From positions 7,579,683 to 7,643,682 of the forward strand of contig OU696589.1 of the NCBI GenBank assembly GCA_916048095.2: DNA of 64,000 nt, written 5' to 3'. A program made the position numbers and the translations under genes. Numbering within the stretch: position 1 is the stretch's first letter; the number at the start of each line of letters is the position of its first letter. The notes under the pieces were generated by a model. The model searched no databases, was not told the DNA's origin, and saw only the letters and a list, made by a program, of their open reading frames with translations. This DNA is from Sacculina carcini. Its lineage: Eukaryota > Arthropoda > Thecostraca > Sacculinidae. Positions 45,661 to 57,467 of the stretch are shown here, piece after piece.

Positions 45661-46419
45661 CACCTACCTGCGACCCCACCGCACCTCCACGTCCTCCAAA
45701 AAGACTTACCTCCTACACCACCTCCCACTCACGCCAATACTCAGACCACACTTCGTGAAGCATACCACGCCAACCATGAGATCAACTTGAAAAAACCCTA
45801 GAAGTTTAAGTACACGCGACTACATCTTCATCTAATTTTGAATGAATAATTTTGAGTCAGAAAAAAACAAAAAAGATCGAATTTAATAGGAAATGTTTTT
45901 GTGTGCTAATTTAAACATGAAATTTAAAAAGTGAGATCGAAACAAATACATATTTGAATTTTATTTAATTAAAACTTGGGTGAGGTCCTTTCGTCACCAA
46001 ATTTAGAGAGATTACTTAATGTTGCCGTTGTAGGAGACGCCGTGTATAATACACGAAGTCAGTCCACAAATGACCAGTTTTTTTTAGTTCAATCTCCCAG
46101 CGACTGCAACTTTTGGAGATTGGGAGACTTGCCGTTATAGATGGCCACAGTGAGGTGTGGAAATGTCAGCCTCAATTGTGACTGTTAGGTGACGTTGTCG
46201 TTTTTGATCAGGTGTGTTATGTAGAAGTGCTATGTGATGTGTAACACAAGGTTGTGCTGAGTTTTGAGCTGGTGTTTCAACTTGAGGGATTTGCTTCTGG
46301 GCTCAGTGTTTAATCGTCGCTTGCCTTGTTTGATTTGCTAGGCCTTTTTCAGTAAGAAGGGTGGTCTGCGGTGTGAAATGGCCGACACGCCAAATCCAAA
46401 CAACACAACAGGGTGGTCA
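45661..46419. other. Intergenic sequence
   Basis: No gene or repeat recognised apart from a short CCTCCAAAA-rich stretch at 45650-45740. Confidence 0.4.
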
Positions 46420-46426
46420 GTAGGCC

Positions 46427-46690
46427 CAGAGCCGTTGCAAGGAATTATGCCCCCCTCCCCCCCCGAAGGCAACACTTGGGGCCCCAATTATAAATAAATC
46501 ACCAAATAATGAATGTATTTATTATACATAATCACATATTACAAGCTCAGGTGAAAACATCTGAGCAAAAAGGTAAAGATTATACATAATAAATATGATA
46601 AATTTTAATCTCATATGTGGAGCAACGGGGCCCCTCAACATTCGGGCCCCCCCGGCCGGGGGGTACGGGGGGCGGTTGCTACGTCTCTGC
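46427..46690. mobile_element. hAT-like MITE, CAGAG family
   Basis: Terminal repeats CAGAGCCGTTGCAA (left) and CAGAGACGTAGCAA (right, reversed) differ at two positions. Flanks share GTAGGCC at 46420-46426 and 46691-46697. The interior is G/C-run-rich at both ends and AT-rich in the middle, with no ORF. Confidence 0.65.
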
Positions 46691-46799
46691 GTAGGCCATG
46701 CCTCTGGTTTAGTGTGGCCATCCCTCTGGTTTAGAATTTAGGTTGTCCTCAATCTGTATGCCTCCTAGAATTTCATACCCATTGTGCTGATATCTTGTC

Positions 46800-47041
46800 C
46801 ACTGGCGGATCCAGGGGGGCTCAGGGGGCCCGAATGTTTCCATCAACTACTTATAACCAAGAGATTCACTAAAAGTGGTCGAGGAAAAGTATCTTTTTGT
46901 AGAGTTTGTTGATATTTGGGTTATTGGAAAACACGTTCGCGTAGAATGCGTTTGTAAGTGTGCTTATATATAATTGAATATTTTTAGCCCCCAAAATAAT
47001 TGCCCCCCCCCCCCCCAATTGCACTCTGGATCCGCTGCTGG
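46800..47041. mobile_element. hAT-like MITE, CACTGGCGG family, copy 2
   Basis: It begins CACTGGCGGATCCAGG and ends CTGGATCCGCTGCTG, with flanking TCTTGTC at 46793-46799 and 47042-47048. It is inverted relative to copy 1. Confidence 0.68.
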
Positions 47042-47272
47042 TCTTGTCTGAGTAGTTATTGTAGGTGACAACACATCACATTGTAAATTATATGCTGGGT
47101 AGTTATGGAGCTATTTTGCATTCAAGCAATTGTAGAGTTCAATCAGCCATTCAAGCTCATGCGAGATTCAATATCCGATGGACACTGAACGTATTGTGGT
47201 CACGGTCACGCATGAGTTGTCTTCCTGTTCATATTGAGGTCATTCAAAATTTTGCCGGTTCGTTCTATCAGT

Positions 47273-49223
47273 ATGGAATCAACTGGTCATTTGCTGGTGT
47301 GTTTGACGGCCCGGCGTGTCGCACGCTTTTCCAACTGGTTCATGATAGCCTCGTGCATGCGTATACATCGCTGGTCCGTGTATGAGAGTGCGCGCTACAC
47401 TCACTCTCAAATTGTTAAGAGCCATCGCCTTTTCGGTTCTCGACACCGACATGGTACTGTTTCTGGGATGTCCGATGACGCCGATCTCGACACCGACGCT
47501 CCTGACGCCGGCCAGTTTGTCGAACCTAACCTGGACACATTGTGCCGTCATCTGAACATTGAAGGAGCGAGTGAGGCTCGCCGCCGGCTCCATTTGACCG
47601 TTCTGGAACGTACAAACCTGCGCCTCGCCAACAGTGTGGCAGTGCCGCGTCATGTGAACACGTGGCAATGGGCAGCGCTGATGAACATTGATTCTACCCA
47701 AGGTAGGGCTCGCTATTTTGCATGTTTAGCAGACAAAGAACGCAAGCGGGCGGCTCATAATGCAAGAGTGGCCCGCGATTTGAATGAATCTGAAGTGAGG
47801 AATCGCGAGAAAGTGCTGCGTGAAACTGGTGTGAACTACGGCGTCGCAGGTCGCAACACATTCGTTTGCAACTCTCATCGGCGCATTGTCAACTTGGCAG
47901 CATGTGTGCGTGTGTGTCGAGCCATGGTTTTTGGACCTCGAGTGGCGATCGACTTGAGTTGCGAACACCAGATGACTCGGGCTGAGGTGGAAGACGCGGC
48001 GCATCAGCTGGCCGAGGCTCATAAACTCAACACATCGGCCTCACATCCGTTTGATATGCATCTGTGCAACGTGTCTCCTAGCAGCCAGTGTATTCGCACA
48101 CTCGCGCAACTAGATGTGCACGTGTTTGATCGTTCGTGCCGCACTCACGCGCACCACGACAGTTACGCCAGGTTATTTGAGCGCGGACGTCTTGTCTATT
48201 TATCACGACACGCACCGCGCGTGCTGGAGCGTTTTTGCCAGCATGACGTGTATGTTGTTGGCCTGAGGGAGGACAGGAACCCTCAGCTGTCAGGGGCTCT
48301 TGAAGGTGCGCGGCGCAGTGGAGTCGTAACTGCTAGCTTCCCTGTGCACAAATATGTCAGGTAATTCAACAAGTGGCAGCTGTGTTGCTTTATCCAAATT
48401 CTCTATTGATGACTTGTTGTTGGATGACAGTTAAAAAAACTAGATATTTACATATTACTTGTCTATATGTGCGCACCTACATTAGTGTAATATTGGCTGA
48501 CAGCATAGTACATGTGCAATGCATTTTATTTCAACTGATCTGATAGAAATGCTGCACTGTGCGTACACATTGAGCTATATGCACTGGCATCCAGTGGTTT
48601 ATATGCTCCATTTCCACTTTACTTTACTTCAAGTTTGTTTGCGGCTTTATCGTTAGTAGTTGTTCAGGTCGTTGCGATTGTAAGTTTGGGCACAGAGAAA
48701 CGAGTCAGAAGCTAGTATGAGCTACACAGGAGCTACACTGAGCAAGACAGGAGTTATTATGCTTCTGAGAGTTTGTTTGTTTCGTTTTTCTGAAACCATG
48801 TGTCTCTGTATATCTTCATTGTTCGTGTCGTTGTTGCTTGTTATATGTATTCAGTCGAGAGAATGATTTGTGTTTGTTTGTCGAATTGGCTCAAGCTTAG
48901 CCGGAGATCCGTCAATTTCACGACCAGTTTATGTGCAGGTCGCACCGGAGCACTGTTTGTATGTACATGTTTGTGTACGTTGCAGTCTGGACGCTGGCAG
49001 CTCTACTACTCTCTCATTGGCAGCCACCATTCGTGTGCTGCTGTCACTGAACGCCGGCGCTGGCTGGCGCCGTGTGCTCTCGGACAACATGGTGAATGTG
49101 TTGTCACACGAGCGCCACCGTCGCCAGCAGGTAGCGCGTGCCATTCACAACCAGTCTCTTCGACTGAGTGCAGAGCGCAGATGGCGACAGTCAATTACCT
49201 CGCGGCCGCTTCCACTTTACTGA
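47273..49223 (+). CDS. TRMT10C/MRPP1-like tRNA (purine-9) methyltransferase, two exons
   Basis: TRMT10-family SPOUT enzymes methylate purine 9 of tRNA. The mitochondrial member (MRPP1) is also a subunit of RNase P, which trims tRNA 5' ends. Exons: 47273-48360 and 48986-49223, joined in phase through KYV|S, giving 441 aa (human about 403). The first 60 residues are basic and lack acidic residues apart from two, as expected of a mitochondrial presequence. Family blocks are AIDLSCEHQMT, RLVYLSRHAPRVLE, VYVVGLREDRN, SFPVHKYV and, in exon 2, LSLAATIRVLLSLN...GWRRVL. The last blocks resemble TRMT10C more than TRMT10A/B. The start is the first ATG in an open frame that extends upstream, so an earlier exon is possible. 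Confidence 0.75.
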
Positions 49224-49387
49224 CCACTCCCTGTTGTATTGTGTTTAATTGATGTGGTCATTGCCGTAATTTAGTATGTGGCTACCGTGTGTCTGTCTTC
49301 TGTAATATCACTTCGGATACTCGTAATAACTGCACCCATCAAGCTATGGTTAATTCATGATCATGCAAAATTAGTGCAATTAATGGG

Positions 49388-51720
49388 TTAACCCATTAAT
49401 GCCGAGTGGCAACTAGAGTTGCCACGAAAAACAAGCTCTCTATAATCTAAATCAAACATACATTTGTTTACCAACGACCACCGTTCGAAAGGGGAGAATC
49501 TCTTCTTTCTCTTACGATGAGATAAGACACGTTCTACGAAGCGAGCAATCCACACATGCGAGATTATTCAGTGTGTGTCCGACATGGCTGAACAGCGCAT
49601 TGATCAGAGGCATGTGATTTCCTACTAAATGCGAATTTATTTTTTTTGTCTCATCTTTTAGAGTGAAGCTTGATCTTTCCAAATATGTGCATATGTTTGC
49701 AATTTTTAATGTAATTAGATAATAAATCAGTGTTTTCGGAGAGTGGCAACTATAGTTGCCACGCGGCACTTCAGTGTACAAAATATTGTCGTATGGAAAG
49801 ATCTCAAGATTTAATAAAGATTTATCAGCTCTATGTTTCATTAATTGACGAGATATATTTGCCTTATGCTAACAATTGAAACATAGATGTTTCAAATAAA
49901 ATATTTATTCCAGATGTACTATGAATGAAGTTTTGGATAACTTGGATGATCCAGCTGATGCAGACGCCAGCAGCGACCACCTACATATACTAATTTTACA
50001 GCCTTCCAGTGAACTCCCAGATGCAGATACTGACCAAGATTCTGATGCCAGTGACGTAGAAGCGAATTCAGACCCAAATCATTTGCCTCGAAGGATTTTG
50101 GGTGCCCAGATGAATTGAGGACAGACAGAGATGACATGGAATCTTCATATGCAACGGCTTCAACGAGTCACTCTCAGCCTGACACGTCGACACAACGAAG
50201 ACCAAAAATACCAAGAAGGGACAAACAGCCAAAAAGATGGACAAACAACAGACGCAGACTTGGCCGGAAAATGCCTCAATTTTGTGACACAATGGCGCCC
50301 AAACCAATCGATGGTTAGAGAGGAAAAATCAAGACTCCATCTCAATGCTTGAATTTGTTCCTATCTGATGAGCTCATCGGCCATCTAGTTGAGCAAAGCA
50401 TTATATACTCCACTCAAAAGGTCTTGAAACATCCGTTATCACAGAAAGCAATATACGAGTAGCTTTGTCCATCATGATACTGTCTGGATATTCAAGTGTC
50501 CCAAATAGGAGGTTGTATTGGCGTCGATACGGTGATGTATTCAACGCTCTGGTGGCTCAAGGTATGCGAAGAGATGTATTTGAATGTCTAATACGAAGAT
50601 TATAGCTTGCAGACAATTCCAAATTAAGTGTGGACAAACCAGATCCCTATCACAAAGTTCGGCCGGTTTTTGAAATAACAAATAAAAACAACAAGCTCAT
50701 CTTACCTCCGGAGGAACTTTCTATTGATGAGTGTATGGTACTCTACTACGGCCACCATCCTACAAAACAATGCATCAGGAGCAAACCTGTGCGATTCGGC
50801 TTCAAACTGTGGAGCATATGTACGTCTGACGGTTTCATGCTTCACTCTGAACCTTTTTGTGGGTCAGCGACACAATTGGACACTTCCGGACTTGGACAAG
50901 CAGCAGATGTCGTGTTGGGACTCGCTTTGAAATGCCAACTGAATCCTGGTCACCATGTCACATTTGACAACTTCTTTTCTTCTGTGTGTCTTTTGGAGCA
51001 GCTTTCCACGATGGGCATTGGAGGGACAGGCACTATCAGAGAAAATCGAGTACCGAAAGATTCACCTTTGATGCCCAGCAGCATGGTGAATAAGGAGAAC
51101 CGAGGTTGTCACTTCAGTCTTTGTTGATGACTTCTCTTTAGTGAGATGGAAGGACAGCAAAGCTGTCACAGTTATCAGTAACAAGCACGGTGTAGAGCCG
51201 CTCCATAAGATAGGACGTTGGAGCAAGGATCACAGAGAGAAAATTATTTTCGATATTCCTGCTGCCGTAGCTACATACAACAAACACATGGGAGGAGTCG
51301 ACCTTCATGGCCAGTTTGTCGCCAACTATAGAGTTGGTATAAGATCTAAGAAGTGGTGGTGGTCTTTGTTCATATGGAACATAAATTCTTGTGTTGTCAA
51401 CGGATGGCTTCTTTACAGAAAACTGGGATATGATCTCCCACTCCTAGATTTCATGCGTCAATGTGTAATGGAAACAATAACCCACCATGGCACAGGCTCA
51501 TCACGGCCCGGTACTCGACCTCTACCAATGGTAGGCTCGGCGGCCGGAAGCAATGTACGCTGGGAAGCAACTGGACATTGACCAGAGAAAGCTAGCAACA
51601 AATATGGCCGCTGTCGTCGTTGTTCCAGGAGGTCGGCCTATATGTGTGTAAAATGTGAAGTTCCATTGCACCCAGAATGCATGCAAGAATACCACATCAG
51701 ATGATTTTGTAGAGCAAAGA
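49388..51720 (+). mobile_element. Decayed piggyBac transposon
   Basis: The left end is TTAA (49388-49391) followed by CCCATTAATGCC. Subterminal palindromes occur at 49406-49425 and 49743-49762 (GTGGCAACTATAGTTGCCAC). No matching right terminal repeat was found. The right limit is set at a TTAA near 51720. Confidence 0.75.
49921..51703 (+). pseudogene. piggyBac transposase, broken
   Basis: The protein would cut and paste DNA at TTAA. Pieces in order: an acidic N-terminus (49921-50118), a frameshift near 50105 into KIPRRDKQPKRW, LFLSDELIGHLVEQS near 50360, a piece with an in-frame stop near 50604, then LSIDECMVLYYG and RFGFKLW, VTFDNFFSS (DDE-region Asp), a break near 51125, then WKDSKAVTVIS and YNKHMGGVDLHGQF. 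A C-terminal Cys/His-rich finger (CRRCSRRSAYMCVKCEVPLH) is in yet another frame at 51610-51703. At least three breaks show that it is dead. Confidence 0.85.
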
Positions 51721-51870
51721 TTTAATTGATTACATATATATATATATGCTCTGTTAAATTCTACAGCATTTTTTGTGTTGTTTCTTTTGTATGTACATTT
51801 CTCTATACGTCTCACCAGCTTCTTCTGGTTCTCAGAGAGCTTTCCCAGTAGTACCGAAAAACTCATTTTT

Positions 51871-51914
51871 GCCCGAGGCACCTTTCGACATATATTAATG
51901 TCATCTTCAGGGGC
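51871..51914 (-). ncRNA. Hammerhead-ribozyme-like motif, left arm
   Basis: Stem I is GCCC/GGGC. The core CUGAAGA is followed by one extra U, stem II (GACAU, loop UAAUAU, AUGUC), GAA, a minimal stem III (AGG, UG, CCU) and cleavage-site C. The extra base falls at the same position as in the Penelope-like copies. Confidence 0.62.
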
Positions 51915-52020
51915 ATATATATACACATAACAATCGTAAATAAATATACACTAAACTGAAAATCAAATTTGAATGAGTGTTTAGTGTATATTTATTTACG
52001 ATTGTTATGTGTATATATAT

Positions 52021-52064
52021 GCCCCTGAAGATGACATTAATATATGTCGAAAGGTGCCTCGGGC
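52021..52064 (+). ncRNA. Hammerhead-ribozyme-like motif, right arm
   Basis: Identical layout and sequence to the left-arm motif, on the plus strand. Confidence 0.62.
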
Positions 52065-52340
52065 AAAAATGAGTTTTTCGGTAATACTGGGAAAGCTCTC
52101 TGGAAACCAGAAGAAGCTGGTGAGACGAATTGAGAAATGTACATACAAAAGAAACAACACAAAAAATGCTGTAGAATTTAACAGAGCATGCATTACAAAT
52201 GGCCTACTTCCAAGATATATATATATGTATAAATAACCATGAAATATGTTTTTGTTTGATGTTTGTTCAGTATATTTTTGTTGTTGGCTCTATACCGTGC
52301 TTATTACTCATGACTATGACGGCTTTGATGTCCTTCCATC

Positions 52341-52343
<3 letters not shown>

Positions 52344-52409
<66 letters not shown>
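52344..52409. repeat. (TA)n microsatellite
   Basis: A pure TA run next to the 3' end of Penelope-like copy E, as at the ends of the main cluster. Confidence 0.9.
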
Positions 52410-52411
<2 letters not shown>

Positions 52412-52498
52412 ATAAAAATTGATGTTCACTCACGCACCCGGTATAATGATGAATATTATGTAAATGAATCACTTCATCGGGTACAATCAATATATTTT

Positions 52499-52536
52499 AG
52501 TACGAACGTTTTCGCCTAACGGCTTCTTCAGGTACT
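52499..52536 (-). ncRNA. Hammerhead-ribozyme-like motif, Penelope copy E
   Basis: It matches the cluster motif except that the cleavage-site base is C instead of U. C is the usual base in active hammerheads. Stems I, II and the AACGUU palindrome are kept. Confidence 0.68.
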
Positions 52537-52672
52537 GAAATTCATTCAAATTAACGGCCAAATTGCACAATTATATAGCAGACAATATATAAAACACATG
52601 CATCATAACAATTGAGTAACTCACGTAATTAAGCGCTGAAAAAAGGAGAATTAATTGCCATTTGCGTTATCT

Positions 52673-53693
52673 TTAAAATTGACATTTTAAATATATTCCC
52701 TTGCAGCCGTTGATGAGCGATCCATCATCATGCTGTCGTATGTAGGCTGCTTCAGCGTACTTTCTTGTCGACTCATCTCTGATGCCACTGTGGATGATAC
52801 ACCAGCTGATGGATAATGGAGAGTTGGTGTGATGCTCATTGTTGTGTTCGAACATCACACCGTTCAGTTTTGGGCAAATATGCTCCTGCACTCGTATTTT
52901 CACAGGTCGACAGATTTCACCTATGTAGAATCTTCCACAGATCGTACAAGTTATCTTATAAATCACATTCTTCTGCCAACATTGTGACCTTTTCGTCGCA
53001 CAGGAGCATGTAAAGGAACCGGACTCGCATGTCAGGCGCTCTTTGGGAGGTGCAAATATTCTTTTTAGTGGGCGACCCGGGTCAAAGAAAATCCGCACTT
53101 TGTCTGCAAGACCCGTTCTTCTGAGCAGTGATTGACACTGTCGCTTGTTTGCCTCTCCCAAGTATGGCAACTTTACATAATATTTGCGTTCGTCTTCTTT
53201 TTCTTTTCCATGTCCAGTATTGCCAGCATTCCTTAGTGCCCTATATTTTGTTTTTTCGATCACATTCACGGGATAGCCATTCACTTTCAGGCAATTTTCA
53301 CGGGTTCTCAGCGATTTTCGTAGGTTCAGCTCATTGTTGGATCTTCTTGACGCCCTCACAAACTCACCGTATGCAATGGAACATTTTGCTGATGTTGAGC
53401 CGTAGGATTGCCATGGCGTGAACGATCCACTGTGTACAGTTTTCACATGTAATGTGGTGTAGAATTTGCCACCATCATGACTGATGAGGCAGTCGAGATA
53501 TGGCAAGCTGCCGTCCTTTGGCGTTTCGATGGTAAATTGGATGTGCGAGTGGATTGAGTTAACAATCCGCATCATATCATCAATGTTTACGTCATCGTAC
53601 CACGCAATGCAAATATCGTCAATGTACCGCTTATACTCCAGTGGCCATGGTAATTTTTCAATTATTTGACGGTCCATGTAGTCGGCATAAATT
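52673..53693 (-). pseudogene. Penelope-like RT/GIY-YIG fragment, copy E
   Basis: About 340 codons remain open, from ADYMDRQIIEK before YIDD to the stop. The first half of the RT is gone. At the break, a short duplicated GGCGGTATGTAGTCGGCATA sequence (53686-53717) leads straight into the Gypsy fragment. Confidence 0.85.
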
Positions 53694-53714
53694 TGGCGGT
53701 ATGTAGTCGGCATA

Positions 53715-55339
53715 AATTCTTATGCCGACGGCATCGCCACATCATCCTGCTAACCGACCACACGCCTCTGGTCGGAGCTTTTCACAGCTCCAAACCTGAT
53801 CGTCAGCAGCGCCATCTCTCCGTGTTGACAGAGTTTGTGACTGAAATTCAGCACGTGAGGGGCGCCGACAACGTCGTGGCGGATTGTCTGTCGCGACCAT
53901 CCGCCAGTGTCAGCGTCGACGTATGGGACCTTCTCGCTCTGGCAGCAGCGCAGAACACCGACGAAGAAACACAGGCGTTTTTGTCGCAGCTGAAACCATT
54001 CACTGTCAGCGGTGAGTATCCACTATATTGCGACACATCAACTGCACAACCTAGACCTTTTGTACCCGCGGCTCTGAGACATCACATTTTTCAGCATCTA
54101 CACAACCTTTCACATCCCGGTATGCAAGGCAGCATAAAACTGATAAAAGGACAATAATTCTGGCCTTCTCTGGAAAGAGATATCAAGTCCTGGGTCAGGT
54201 CGTGTCTCGGCTGTCAACAGGCCAAAGTGCATCGTCACACGAAACCACCACCATTGCCGTTCACTCCATCTGCAGGTCGGTTCGAAACGGTGCACCTCGA
54301 CCTCGTGGGCCCTCTACCGCCGAATACTATGCCGGGGCACCCTTTCACCAACCCGCTCCGTTATGTGCTGACCTGCATCGACCGCGCGTCCAAATGGGTC
54401 GAAGCTGTGCCTCTGGCCGACATCACCTCCGAAGCTGTATCGCGCGCTTTTATCGATTCATGGATTTCCCGATTCGGCGTTCCAATTCACGTTGTCACCG
54501 ACAGAGGACGCCAATTTGAAGCCGAACTCTTCGACCAGCTAGCCAAGGTGATTGGTTTTCACCGTCTTCGCACCGCCGCCTATCATCCGCTGTCAAACGG
54601 TATGCTCGAGCGTCGTCACCGAGTACTCAAAACTGCTATCATGGCGCGTCGACGGGACTGGTTAGCTGCTCTGCCTGTCATCCTACTGGGCATACGAATG
54701 CTACCAACTGAAACTGGTATTTTACCATTCAGTGCCGTGACGGGTGCTGAACTGCTGTGTCCGCGTGTCATCGCAGATCCCACTGCTTCTACCACGGGTG
54801 AACAGCAATTTGCTCGAGATCTTGCCCAGCGGATGACAGAAATCGATTTTCGACGTCTCTCTGAAGGATCAGCTCACTGCGAAACCAGCACGCATGTACC
54901 ACCGGAGCTCGACCAATGCACGCACGTTTGGGTGCGTGTAGATCGTGTGCGACACTCGCTGGAGGCTCCGTATCGCGACCCGTTTCGCGTGCTCCATCGC
55001 GGTCCTGCTGTCTTCACAATAGTGCTACCGACCGGCTCTACAGACACGGTGTCCATCTCTCGACTGAAGCCGGCTGTACTGCCCGAGTCACCGCCGCAAA
55101 CGACGGTAACACGGCGGCCTCCTCGATCAGCTGCCACCCACGCGCCGCCAGCTGACACTTCAACCGCTCCAAATCCTGCTGTTCGATTTCACCGGCACGT
55201 CAAGATCCGGGCGGTAGCAGACAGGCTTCACAGAATCACCGCAGTCTGCCTACCAAGACGCGCGCCGGCCGTACCGTCAAGGCGAAACCTGATTTTTACT
55301 ATTTCTGAGAAGAGCGGTGAAGAGCGGCAGAGCTGGTGA
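53715..55339 (+). pseudogene. Ty3/Gypsy pol, RNase H-integrase half
   Basis: The translated order is RNase H second half (LLTDHTPLVGAF, HVRGADNVVADCLSR, 53740-53910), an H2C2-like integrase N-terminus (HLHNLSHPGMQGSIKLI then, past a stop at 54156, CLGCQQAK), the integrase core (54290-54700) with DLVGP, VTDRGRQF and the Glu of MLERRHR, then the C-terminal domain ending in DTVSISRLKP. One in-frame stop separates the two frames. The element's RT half lies immediately downstream on the other strand. Confidence 0.85.
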
Positions 55340-56390
55340 AGAGCGGCACCTGCTGCACGCGAAGAGCAATCAGTCACCAAGTGAAATGTTGAACTGGAAG
55401 GCTCTTGCGCAGAAAGCAGGCAGGCGTCACACAGTGCGTTTTCAATGCGGCGAACGCGTCCTCTTCTGTTTGAGACCACGTTAATGTTGATTTTTTTGGA
55501 TGTCGTCGCAGCATCTCTATGAGTGGGAAAGCGATGTTCGCAAAGTGTGGCACCATTCGACGATAGAAACTGGTCATGCCGATGAATTGTTGTAATGCTG
55601 ATGTATCGTCGGGACGAGGAAATTCCTTGATGGACACCACACGTTCATGCGGCGGACCAATGCCTTGTGCGCTGATTTCATGACCGAGAAATTGAATTGA
55701 GCGCCGATAAAAGAGACACTTATCGAGCGCTATGCGGAGCCGGTGTTCACTGAGAACGCGGAAAACAGCTTCAAGATCAGAAGCATGCTGCTGGGCGTCT
55801 TCAGAGAAAATGAGAATGTCGTCTAGATAGACGAAAGCACAAGACGGATGCCGGAATATACCGTCCATGAAGCGCTGAAATGTGGCGCCACTGTTGCGAA
55901 GACCCATCGGCATGTAGAGATACTCGAACAGACCTAGTGGTGTAGTCACAGCCGTCTTTGGAATATCAGCTTCCGCCACCGGTATGTTGTAGTACGCGCG
56001 TACCAGGTCGATTTTGCTGAAGACGGTCTTCTGATGTAAGCGCGATGAAATGTCGTGAATATGGGGCTGCGGATACCTGTCGGGAAATGTTCTTGAGTTG
56101 AGTGCTCTCTAATTACCGGTGACTCGCCACTCACCTGATCGCTTTGGTACCAGATGAAGCGGCGATACCCACGGGGAAGATGAATAGCGTACCGCGCCTT
56201 GTTGGAGCAGCTGATCAAACACCTGCTTCTGAAGCAATGCACCTGCTTCTGAATGCACCACTTCTGAAGCAGCGTTGTATGACGCTGGTGCTGGGTCACT
56301 GAGTACTGGGGACGTTAAAACCGGATACTTGGACAGGAGCATTTGTACACCGGCGGGAACATCGGAAGCGTCGCTGTCACCAAATGCCAC
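55325..56390 (-). pseudogene. Ty3/Gypsy pol, reverse transcriptase half, inverted
   Basis: The minus strand reads protease-RT linker (VQMLLSKYPVL), WVSPLHLVPKRSGEWR, a frameshifted part with HDISSRLHQKTVFSKIDLVRAYYNIPVA, then GLFEYLYMPMGLRNSGATFQRFMD and the catalytic FVYLDD. It ends in the first part of RNase H (TFHLVTDCSSRAAGAALHQ). The second part of RNase H is the start of the plus-strand half, so the two halves make one pol reading. Confidence 0.83.
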
Positions 56391-57467
56391 ACTGGTGTCC
56401 CGAGTGAGGATGGTGTGATGCTGAGTGAAATTATTTCGACAATTCGTCTGCGCCTGATTTGTTGCATTTCGTCTGCCTGCGCATCGCCTATCCGTCTGTG
56501 TCGCAACCTTATGTGTTTCGCTAAGAGCGAGACACCATTAGTTGCTGACCAGACGCACCAGCATCACACCATCCAGGACCGACTCCGTCCGGTGCCCTAC
56601 TCCGTCAATTTTCTCCTACGGACGCCGAACGTAAAATCACAGACGAGCAAACGTCTGCGCAGCAAGAAGACAACACAAGAATATTGCCTCGTCTTCTTGC
56701 TGGATGCAGTTTCTGCAATCATCTCCGAAGTTCACTTGGCCTCGTGCTGCAGTGTAGTATGGCACGCCAGCATATTGCGCTGTCTACGACAATACCGCTC
56801 CGCTTCTGGTGGGGGAGCCGTGTGGTGCGACACAACTTCTGTCTCGCGCCACCTCGCGACCCTACCAGCTGTGTGTACGCCCGCTTGTCTGTATGTCCGT
56901 GTGTCATGTTTGTCCGTGTCATTGTGTATGTGTTGTAGGACCATGTGTGCGTGCGCTTGTTTGTACGTGTGTCCGATCGTCCTGTCCTGTTATGTCTGTA
57001 CTTGTAAATACAGTCGGTCCAAAGCACTCACGTTATGAATTTGTGTTGTTCCGTGGCAACCTAAACGCCACACACCTTCCACAGTTACAATTCAACAAAA
57101 ATACTTATAAATTGTGGGGAGTTAGCTCCCCTACGCCTTGATGAGTGCGCTCCTGCGCAGTTGAATATGACCCGGCTACACTGACTGTGTGTATGTGCTG
57201 ACATTGACATGTGTGTAGTGGTGTTCGAGTAGTATTGGTGTACGCTGCCTGTGACGTGTACTGTGCAATATCAGTGTGTACTTTTACTGGGTGTGTTTCT
57301 TGTGGGGCAAGGCTAAATCAAAACATAAATAAAGAATAATTAGCAATAATTATAGGTGAATATAACGTATGTTTATAAATAAATATATGGGTAAATTATT
57401 ATGAATAGAATGAATATGAATAAATGTACGGAATTGCTTTGTACAACAACCAATTGGAGCCATACAC
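56391..57467. mobile_element. Gypsy-associated noncoding sequence, possible leader/LTR
   Basis: 56395-56450 (CCCGAGTGAGGATGGTGTGATG) resembles 63315-63360, which precedes a Gypsy-type primer site, so both may belong to the same family. No pair of LTRs could be delimited. 57180-57467 is unassigned. Confidence 0.4.

Larger units (their letters stand above)
51749..52189. mobile_element. Inverted-repeat element with hammerhead-like cores in both arms
   Basis: Two arms of about 205 bp, nearly perfect reverse complements (51749-51957 and 51981-52189), surround a short spacer. Each arm holds the same short reading frame (NQKKLVRRIEKCTYKRNN) and a ribozyme-like motif. It looks like two 3' ends of a Penelope-type element joined tail to tail, from a family distinct from the cluster at 10076-18536. 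Confidence 0.6.
52416..53693 (-). mobile_element. Penelope-like element copy E, 5'-truncated
   Basis: The same family as the 10076-18536 cluster, with scattered substitutions. It keeps the RT active site (YIDD) through the GIY-YIG nuclease and the 3' noncoding region. The upstream part of the ORF is missing. The outer end carries the CGGGTGCGTGAGTGAACATC sequence found between tandem copies. Confidence 0.9.

Noticed and set aside
51522-51926. Coding gene on the minus strand at the left arm of the inverted repeat
   Set aside because: The same short peptide occurs in both arms and is part of the repeat element. The upstream part of the frame is antisense to piggyBac.
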